DNA from: an uncultured Anaerolineae bacterium
GTDB lineage: Bacteria; Chloroflexota; Anaerolineae; Anaerolineales; UBA4823
NCBI GenBank assembly: GCA_937129505.1
Contig: CAKZNJ010000557.1
Coordinates: forward strand, 1-5,862
Reading direction: 5' to 3'
DNA: 5,862 nt
The position numbers and the translations under genes are program-made. Positions within the stretch are counted from its first letter, which is position 1, and each line of letters opens with the position of its first letter. The notes beneath the pieces were generated by a model. The model searched no databases. It was given only the letters and a program-made list of their open reading frames with translations, and was not told the origin of the DNA. Shown here piece after piece: positions 1 to 5,061 of this stretch.

Positions 1-1860
1 GCGGGCGGCCTGAAGCTGATCTTCAGGAATCACTTCAGGCAGGCTTTGCTCTAATGCGGCAATTAGGGTAAGCGTTTCGGGCTGCTGAGGGTGTCCGACG
101 GCAAAGCCAACCTCCACGCAGCGCGCCTTGCCCAACAGGGTTGCCCCTTCGGGGCGTTCTTGCAGTCCGATGCCGAAATCGGCATCGAAGACCAGGGAAT
201 ACTCCTCGATCTGGGCTTTGGCTTGCCCGATTTGCAGAAACGTGTTTTCGTGCGAGAGCATCCAATCTGCTGGACTGGGTTTTTGATAACACAGCAAAGC
301 TTTGGTGAAAGAAGGGGTGATTTCCAGCTTTTCTAGGCGCATTGCTAACCCTTCTGAGGTGACTGTTTGGGCGGGGGTGATGACCAGAGCAGGATACGCC
401 GGCAAATCGAGATCGAAGGTAAAGACCTGACTGTTTTGTGGCGCCCAAGGATTGAGGGTGATCTTCAGCTTTCCAACAAACCGTCCGTCAACCAGCGGCT
501 CTCTCTGAGAAAAAAGTTCGTTATCCTGTTTTTGAACGGGGGGTTTGGTGAAATTGAGCGAGACAATGAGATCATTAGGGTTGTTTTCAGCCGTGTGAAT
601 GCCGCTGCTGGTGTTGAACGGCTTACCATCTGGGTCAAGTAATTCGAACAATGCCCCTTGATCCTGCGCTGCTCCTTCGATACGGCAAACCACGACCACG
701 CGCAGGGCGTCGGCATATGCCTGCAGGAGGGTAACCTTGACCTCGCCGATGCTCTGCGCTTCGAGCACATCGATGCCGGGGATGGCTTTTTGCCACGGCA
801 GCTCTGTCCAAATGAATTCCCAGTCCCCCGTCACCTGCCCTTGGCTCGCCTCGGTGAACGCCTCGACTTTGAGCTGTAAAGAGCGCATCTCCTGCTCCAA
901 TGGGGGAAAGAGGAGCTGCACACAGCGCTCCCCCTGCGAGGGCATCGCTTCGTCAATCTGCAAAGGCAAGAAAGGAGGAGAGCTCAACATCTGCGTTAAA
1001 TCTTGCCCCCCTTGCAGGCTGACCTGTTCCAGTTTTAGCTCTGCGCCGAGAGGCTGTTCATAACACAATCGGGCGCGCGTTTCGGTGGGGGTGACGATCA
1101 CCCACTCCAGACGAACCTCCAGCCCATTGGCACGCACCGCGTAAGTGTTCCCGCCGCCGTAAGGTGTCCGATGGATCAAGACCTGCGCGGCGGTAAAGCG
1201 GAAGGTCTCCAACAGGTCGCCGTTTGCGTCCAATAAGGGGATTTCCACAGCCATGTCGGTGTGCCTCTCGGCTATTCCATCGCTCTGCTCGTCACGGACG
1301 AGCTGATGGACGACAAATTTGCCAACCAGCCCCGTTTCGGTTGGGGAAAGCAACATCCCTGCACCGCTGTACTGCTGGGGTTGAAGGGCGTCGAAAGTCA
1401 GTTGGGGAATGCCTAATCTTTGTCCCTCAGCCAACCCTTCGGCAGAGAAGCCAATTGCCTGCCACATCTCGTCCAGATAGACCCAATTGAGGGTAAGGGT
1501 GACGCCGCGCAGGGTTTGCGCATTGCCGAGAGGGACGGCAGGCGGCAGGGGAGTTGCGGTGGGTAACCGGGTGGGCAAGGCGGTGACGTTAGGCTCGCTT
1601 ACCAGCCCTGCTTGGCTGACCGCTTCCATGCCGGCGTCGCCCAAAAAGTAGGTGTAGAGGGCATAAGCCGCGCCGCTCACCAGCATCAAAGCCAGTAAGA
1701 CCAGCACGAGGATCCACAGGGGTTTTAAGGCGGGTTTCATAGAGCGCATCTCCTTTTGTTCTAAGCGGTTCGCAATTTGTTGCCAGAGGTCAGTAGTCTC
1801 CGGCACTTCACGGTGGGCAATGGACTGCAAGGCGGTTTTCAGACGCTCCTCAGGCTTCAT
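1..1860 (-). CDS. Membrane-anchored anti-sigma-like protein, DUF4179-type, 3' end outside window
   Basis: An open frame of 620 codons runs from an ATG at 1860 to the left edge without a stop, so the C-terminus is missing. Residues 1-46 are polar and presumably cytoplasmic. A strongly hydrophobic stretch at about 47-69 is the single membrane segment, followed by a Thr/Pro/Ala-rich linker (about 93-110) and a long beta-rich region that should lie outside the membrane. This layout, directly behind an ECF-like sigma gene, resembles DUF4179-type anti-sigma proteins, in which the N-terminal segment binds sigma and the outer part senses a signal. The start is supported by AAGGAG six bases upstream and by an 11-bp overlap with the sigma gene, which implies translational coupling. 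The outer region holds two tandem modules (about 117-335 and 371-605). Four of the five cysteines (266, 313, 524, 581) sit at equivalent places in the modules. The anti-sigma role is inferred from context and architecture; the ligand is unknown. Confidence 0.72.
   Translation of the reverse strand, partial: MKPEERLKTALQSIAHREVPETTDLWQQIANRLEQKEMRSMKPALKPLWILVLVLLALMLVSGAAYALYTYFLGDAGMEAVSQAGLVSEPNVTALPTRLPTATPLPPAVPLGNAQTLRGVTLTLNWVYLDEMWQAIGFSAEGLAEGQRLGIPQLTFDALQPQQYSGAGMLLSPTETGLVGKFVVHQLVRDEQSDGIAERHTDMAVEIPLLDANGDLLETFRFTAAQVLIHRTPYGGGNTYAVRANGLEVRLEWVIVTPTETRARLCYEQPLGAELKLEQVSLQGGQDLTQMLSSPPFLPLQIDEAMPSQGERCVQLLFPPLEQEMRSLQLKVEAFTEASQGQVTGDWEFIWTELPWQKAIPGIDVLEAQSIGEVKVTLLQAYADALRVVVVCRIEGAAQDQGALFELLDPDGKPFNTSSGIHTAENNPNDLIVSLNFTKPPVQKQDNELFSQREPLVDGRFVGKLKITLNPWAPQNSQVFTFDLDLPAYPALVITPAQTVTSEGLAMRLEKLEITPSFTKALLCYQKPSPADWMLSHENTFLQIGQAKAQIEEYSLVFDADFGIGLQERPEGATLLGKARCVEVGFAVGHPQQPETLTLIAALEQSLPEVIPEDQLQAAR
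46..750 (-). repeat. Ectodomain module 2 of the anti-sigma-like protein
   Basis: Residues 371-605 form the second, diverged copy. Matching landmarks are GEVKVTLLQAYAD (372-384), GLAMRLE....TPSFTKALLCYQKP (504-528) and ARCVEVGF (579-586). Cysteines 524 and 581 correspond to 266 and 313 of the first copy. The duplication is visible only at protein level, so it is old rather than a recent DNA repeat. Confidence 0.55.
856..1512 (-). repeat. Ectodomain module 1 of the anti-sigma-like protein
   Basis: Residues 117-335 of the membrane protein form the first copy of a duplicated module. Landmarks are a GVTLTL..VYLDE segment (119-131), GLEVRLE....TPTETRARLCYEQP (246-270) and ERCVQLLF (311-318). Equivalent segments occur in the same order about 254-268 residues later. 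In the best-matching block (245-270 against 503-528) about half the residues are identical, by eye. Confidence 0.6.
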
Positions 1861-2404
1861 CCTGCGCTCCTTTCGCCAATAAACTGCGCAGACGGTTGCG
1901 GGCAGCATTGAGTAACCATTTCACCGTTCCCGCTGAAATTCCCAGTTCGGTGACCATCTCTTTCTCGCTCCAGCCCAAAAAGTAACGCTGCACCAGCACC
2001 GCTCGCTGGCGCGGGGAGAGCTTTTGCAGGGCATCCAGCACGCGCTGTTGGTCTTCCAGCGCCTGCACTTCGTCTTCTGCCGAGCGAGTGTTCCCGAACA
2101 ACTGCTCGAACCAATCGTCCTCGCTTGCGGGATAGACCTCGCGCGCCTGTTGCTGCGCGGCACGGGTAGCAGCATGAACGACGCTGCGCATGAACCAGGG
2201 TTCAAAGGGGCGTTGCTGATCGAAGGTGCGGATGGCGCGGATTAAGCCGAGGAAACAATCCTGAACGACATCTTCTGCCAAAGGCAGATCGCGGGTGATC
2301 AGGTTAGCCACGCGCAGCGCCTTGACCTGATAGCGTAAAACGAGAAATTCCAATCCTTGGCAATCGCCAGCTTTCAAGCGTTGGATGGCGGTCTCTTCGT
2401 CCAT
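1850..2404 (-). CDS. ECF-like RNA polymerase sigma-70 family sigma factor
   Basis: The 184-residue protein has the two-domain layout and length of extracytoplasmic-function sigma factors. Region 2 spans about residues 15-85, with an acidic DVVQDCF segment (45-51) and the FDQQRPFEPWFMR stretch (61-73) that match the core-binding and -10 recognition helices. A short acidic linker follows (about 92-118). Region 4 (about 120-177) begins with LSPRQRAVLVQRY and carries the helix-turn-helix LGISAGTVKWLLNAARNRLR that would read the -35 element. The ATG at 2404 has GGAGG only three bases upstream, a tight spacing, but no other in-frame start nearby is better. The stop lies inside the next gene, a membrane protein likely to be its anti-sigma, so the pair probably forms one signalling unit. 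Target promoters cannot be deduced here. The family call is secure; membership of a particular ECF group is not. Confidence 0.93.
   Translation of the reverse strand: MDEETAIQRLKAGDCQGLEFLVLRYQVKALRVANLITRDLPLAEDVVQDCFLGLIRAIRTFDQQRPFEPWFMRSVVHAATRAAQQQAREVYPASEDDWFEQLFGNTRSAEDEVQALEDQQRVLDALQKLSPRQRAVLVQRYFLGWSEKEMVTELGISAGTVKWLLNAARNRLRSLLAKGAQDEA
1867..1872 (-). promoter_or_regulatory. Ribosome binding site of the anti-sigma-like gene
   Basis: AAGGAG on the minus strand lies six bases before the ATG at 1860 and inside the 3' end of the sigma gene. It fixes the start of the long left-hand frame and supports coupled translation with the sigma factor. Confidence 0.75.
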
Positions 2405-2482
2405 CGTCCTCCATGAGATAATTGGTGAGCGCTCACGCTATGGTATATAGTCTTTGCAGGCTCAAAAGGTTGGGTGGAAGAT
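2405..2482. other. Intergenic gap between the defence operon and the sigma operon
   Basis: These 78 bases are the only real non-coding DNA in the window. They contain the sigma gene's GGAGG (2408-2412), a perfect palindrome (2425-2436) and an AT-rich TATATA (2444-2449) that could be a -10 element for the sigma promoter; no good -35 lies 16-18 bases further upstream. No hairpin followed by a T-run is present after the desulfurase stop, so transcription from the defence operon could run into the sigma gene. The gap also marks the switch from G+C-richer DNA on the left to A+T-richer DNA on the right. Confidence 0.6.
2425..2436. promoter_or_regulatory. Perfect 12-bp palindrome, LacI-family-like operator candidate
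   Basis: GTGAGCGCTCAC is a perfect inverted repeat with no loop, so it suits binding of a dimeric repressor better than an RNA hairpin. It equals the core of the symmetric (ideal) lac operator, and a central CG within a short palindrome is typical of LacI/GalR-family sites. It lies 20 bases before the sigma start and a few bases downstream of the possible -10 at 2444-2449, a position where a bound repressor would block the sigma/anti-sigma promoter. The flanks are not symmetric. No regulator gene is visible, so the binding protein is unknown. Confidence 0.4.
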
Positions 2483-3625
2483 TTACAAATCGTTTACGGC
2501 GTCCTTAATTTGTTGGACAATCAAGGGTATGTCCTCTGAAGTATTTAAACGCCCTAAGGAGATTCGCGCTGAGCATCTTGCTTGTTCACGGCTCAACCCG
2601 ATAGCTTGAAGCACATGAGAAGGATCAGGTGCACCACTGGTACAAGCTGAACCGACGCTCATCATCAAATTGGGCATACGTAATAAAAGGACGTCAGCTT
2701 CAACCCCTTCCAAAGTGAAATTGAGAGTATTGGGAAGGCGAGGTGCGCCTTTGGCGTTGATTTTCAGGTTCGGTAAGGCTTCTTGAAGTCTATGTTCAAG
2801 TTCATCCCTTAATGTTTGGAGATGAATTTGATCCTTTGGGAGCTCCTCGATTGCAATAGCACATGCAACACCAAACCCTACGATGGCAGGAACATTGGAG
2901 GTTCCAGCCCGTAAGCCGTTTTCATGACCACCACCTTCAAATAAAGGGGATAGAGGGATAGCTTTTTTTCCTCCCCTGATGTAAAGGGCACCAATCCCTT
3001 TTGGTCCGTACATTTTGTGGGCGCTCAGGGAAAGTAAATCCACTTTCCATTGTTGAACCGAACAGGGGATTTTCCCAACCGCCTGCGCGGCATCTGTGTG
3101 TACTAACGCCCCATATCGATGGGCAAGCTCAACGATGGTTTGCAGCGGTTGCAAGGTGCCAATCTCGTTGTTGGCTATCTGAATGGAAATCAGAAAGGTG
3201 TTTGAGTCAACAGCTTTCTCAAGCTGACCGAGATCTACAATGCCATTTTCATCTACTGGCAGGATGATAACTTCGAAGCCTTGGGCGGCTAATCGTTTAC
3301 AAGGAGCTAATACTGCTTTATGTTCAATGCTACAGGTGATAATCTTTCTTCGTTCAGGAGGAGCATACGATGCACTTCCTAAAATTGCCAAATGATTGCT
3401 CTCGGTTGCACCAGAAGTGAAAATGACCTCGCTCGGTTGGGCATCGATCAGGTTTGCCACTTGTCGCCGAGCATTGTCTACAGCTTGCGCTGCTTTCCGC
3501 CCTAGTAAATGAAACCCATTAGCAGGATTACCGTAAAGATCAGTGAAATATGGCAACATTGCTTCCACGACACGGGGATCACAAGGTGTCGTAGCGTTGT
3601 AATCCAAATAAACATACTTACTCAT
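2483..3625 (-). CDS. Cysteine desulfurase (NifS/IscS/DndA family), linked to BREX genes
   Basis: This 380-residue PLP enzyme takes sulfur from L-cysteine as an enzyme-bound persulfide, releasing alanine. The signature residues are all present: the N-terminal LDYNATTP (7-14), the TSGATESN loop (70-77), His102, NNEIGT (152-157), Asp178 and Gln181, the PLP lysine Lys204 in SAHKMYGPKG, and the persulfide Cys328 in SACTSG. Arg354 lies in the conserved ARISLGR near the C-terminus. The protein ends soon after this, lacking the SPLW-type tail with which IscS contacts scaffold IscU; its size is close to DndA of DNA phosphorothioation. It starts 2 bp after the brxL stop, with AGGA five bases upstream, so it belongs to the defence operon. 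I infer that it supplies sulfur to a nucleotide-modifying partner such as BrxP or DndC upstream. A plain housekeeping iron-sulfur enzyme inserted beside the operon is the alternative. The enzyme family is secure; the partner is not. Confidence 0.95.
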   Translation of the reverse strand: MSKYVYLDYNATTPCDPRVVEAMLPYFTDLYGNPANGFHLLGRKAAQAVDNARRQVANLIDAQPSEVIFTSGATESNHLAILGSASYAPPERRKIITCSIEHKAVLAPCKRLAAQGFEVIILPVDENGIVDLGQLEKAVDSNTFLISIQIANNEIGTLQPLQTIVELAHRYGALVHTDAAQAVGKIPCSVQQWKVDLLSLSAHKMYGPKGIGALYIRGGKKAIPLSPLFEGGGHENGLRAGTSNVPAIVGFGVACAIAIEELPKDQIHLQTLRDELEHRLQEALPNLKINAKGAPRLPNTLNFTLEGVEADVLLLRMPNLMMSVGSACTSGAPDPSHVLQAIGLSREQARCSARISLGRLNTSEDIPLIVQQIKDAVNDL

Positions 3626-3627
3626 CT

Positions 3628-5061
3628 CTATCCTGCTAGCTCATATCGGATTTCTTCGTCATACTGTCTATACTCGGCGTCTAACTGATATAACTGATTC
3701 CATACTAATTGGCGCAACTCAATAGCGGGTTTTACACAATAGGTTTCGAACTCGATTAGATCTACCTTACCATGGGGAAATTGAAGTTTCATTAGCCCAC
3801 TTGCCAACAAACGGACAGCATCTTCATTTCGCTTATAAAGTTTTTTACCTTTGAGCAATAGGGTTTGAGCCACGTATTGATTAACGGTTACATCCTCCCG
3901 CAGCGCTAAGAGAGCGTCGCCAAAAAAGTCTGATTTCAACCCCATCCCCCTAGCAAATGATTTACCACCAAGTTTTTTTACCTTCCAGCCCGGTAAAATG
4001 CCTCGTAATCTATCAAGAAAGGCTGTTTCTTGTAAGAAAATAGGTAGCTCCTTAACTAAGGGGCTTTGGATAGGATTTTGATCTTGGTCAAGTTGAATAT
4101 TCGCTAACAAGACTAAGCTACAGGGGCTTGAAGTCTCATATAATCCGCCGCGTGTTAAGCGTCCATTGGCTAGGAAACCCTTTAATCCTCCTACAATTTC
4201 CTCGGGTTTCTCAAATTTTAAGGTTTGTACTTCGTCTAGTACAACCACCGCAAAGCGCGCCAATAATCCCCATTGACCAGTAGCGTTGTTGACAAATAGA
4301 ACGGCGGGGGAGACATTCCCTCCACTAACTAGACGAACACGAGGACTGATGTTCTCATACAAATAGCTCTTACCCGTTCCTTTTGGAGCGAGTTCAATGA
4401 GATGCAAATTTTTTTCAACCAAGGGAAGTAGACGACAGATTAAGTAGGTCTTCTCCCGCTCAGTAAAATCCCACGGGTTGTAGCCCATTGATGAGAGCAG
4501 TAGAGCACGCCACTCATCTAACGAAAATGGGGCACGTTTTTCTTTGAATAATTCTAAATTCACCGCTGCTTGCATTGGCTTGAAAGAGGTTATCGCAACA
4601 CCTTTCTGGGTAGCACTTAATGTGACTACTCCCCACATCCCTTGCCTTAGCAAGTCTGGATAATTGTTGACGATTTCATCTTTTATGTGAACATCCTCCA
4701 AGCCAAGAAGTTTTAGTACAGCAACTCGTTCCTTGATACTTTTTTTTAGGACAATTTCCACTTCAACCGGCGTTAAAACTTTGACTTCTTCCCCATTATA
4801 AAGGCGGTTTTTTATCACCTTGGTATCGCTCGGCAGGGGAAGATAGCGATTTGCCCATGATTGGATAATCTCCCGATTCTTGTCTTCAATCGGCCCATCC
4901 CCTTGCACGAGATCATCTAAGACCCATTCAGCTACATAGGCAGGGACATTACGGCGGTTCAGTTGGCTGCTGGGCAAGCGACGTTTGTCGATAGCCAGCA
5001 TGCCAAAAATCTCCTTGATTCTTTGATCAAGAGCTTCGGGAGTAAGAGGGGTGGTGCTCAT
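3628..5061 (-). CDS. brxL: BREX system AAA+ ATPase BrxL, short form without Lon-like domain
   Basis: This 477-residue protein matches the BrxL (Lon-related) family of BREX phage defence. The N-terminal 60 or so residues contain the NVPAYVAEWVLDDL segment typical of BrxL, followed by the N-terminal domain that in characterised BrxL contributes to DNA binding. The ATPase core holds a Walker A, APKGTGKS (225-232, Lys231), a Walker B, FAVVVLDE (270-277, Asp276-Glu277), a possible sensor asparagine in LLANI (Asn321), and the FLDRLRGILPGW motif (348-359) with candidate arginine fingers. The best-known BrxL proteins are roughly 680 residues and end in a Lon-like domain; here the protein stops after the ATPase and helical region. 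Nothing is left over downstream, because the next gene starts 2 bp later, so the short form looks native. The start overlaps the pglZ stop (ATGA) and has AAGGA six bases upstream. BrxL blocks phage replication in known systems; the exact activity of the short form is not shown by sequence. Confidence 0.9.
   Translation of the reverse strand: MSTTPLTPEALDQRIKEIFGMLAIDKRRLPSSQLNRRNVPAYVAEWVLDDLVQGDGPIEDKNREIIQSWANRYLPLPSDTKVIKNRLYNGEEVKVLTPVEVEIVLKKSIKERVAVLKLLGLEDVHIKDEIVNNYPDLLRQGMWGVVTLSATQKGVAITSFKPMQAAVNLELFKEKRAPFSLDEWRALLLSSMGYNPWDFTEREKTYLICRLLPLVEKNLHLIELAPKGTGKSYLYENISPRVRLVSGGNVSPAVLFVNNATGQWGLLARFAVVVLDEVQTLKFEKPEEIVGGLKGFLANGRLTRGGLYETSSPCSLVLLANIQLDQDQNPIQSPLVKELPIFLQETAFLDRLRGILPGWKVKKLGGKSFARGMGLKSDFFGDALLALREDVTVNQYVAQTLLLKGKKLYKRNEDAVRLLASGLMKLQFPHGKVDLIEFETYCVKPAIELRQLVWNQLYQLDAEYRQYDEEIRYELAG
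3631..3634 (-). promoter_or_regulatory. Ribosome binding site of the cysteine desulfurase gene
   Basis: AGGA sits five bases before the ATG at 3625 and abuts the brxL stop codon TAG (3628-3630). It fixes the desulfurase start and shows that the gene is arranged for translation straight after brxL. Confidence 0.6.

Noticed and set aside
35..1490. Several open frames of 73-137 codons on the plus strand and one on the minus strand within 1-1490
   Set aside because: They are shadows of the 620-codon minus-strand frame that runs through the whole region. That frame has a good binding site, a clear membrane segment and a recognisable repeat structure; the shadows are low-complexity and have no recognisable domain.
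1857..2245. Alternative frames overlapping the sigma gene on both strands
   Set aside because: The sigma frame carries full region 2 and region 4 motifs; the others have none.
2425..2450. The palindrome as a transcription terminator
   Set aside because: A 12-bp palindrome without a loop makes a poor hairpin and is not followed by a T-run on either strand.
3628..3640. brxL stop as a recent truncation that removed a Lon-like domain
   Set aside because: The stop is followed after 2 bp by the desulfurase ATG, whose binding site abuts the stop codon. No leftover domain sequence is found, so the short form looks established.
4740..4747. Run of eight A in the brxL coding strand (also seven A at 3973-3979 and at 2963-2969) as a possible programmed frameshift or phase-variation tract
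   Set aside because: The frames stay open and keep family motifs on both sides of each run. No downstream stem-loop or alternative long frame supports a programmed shift, and such runs are expected in A+T-rich genes.
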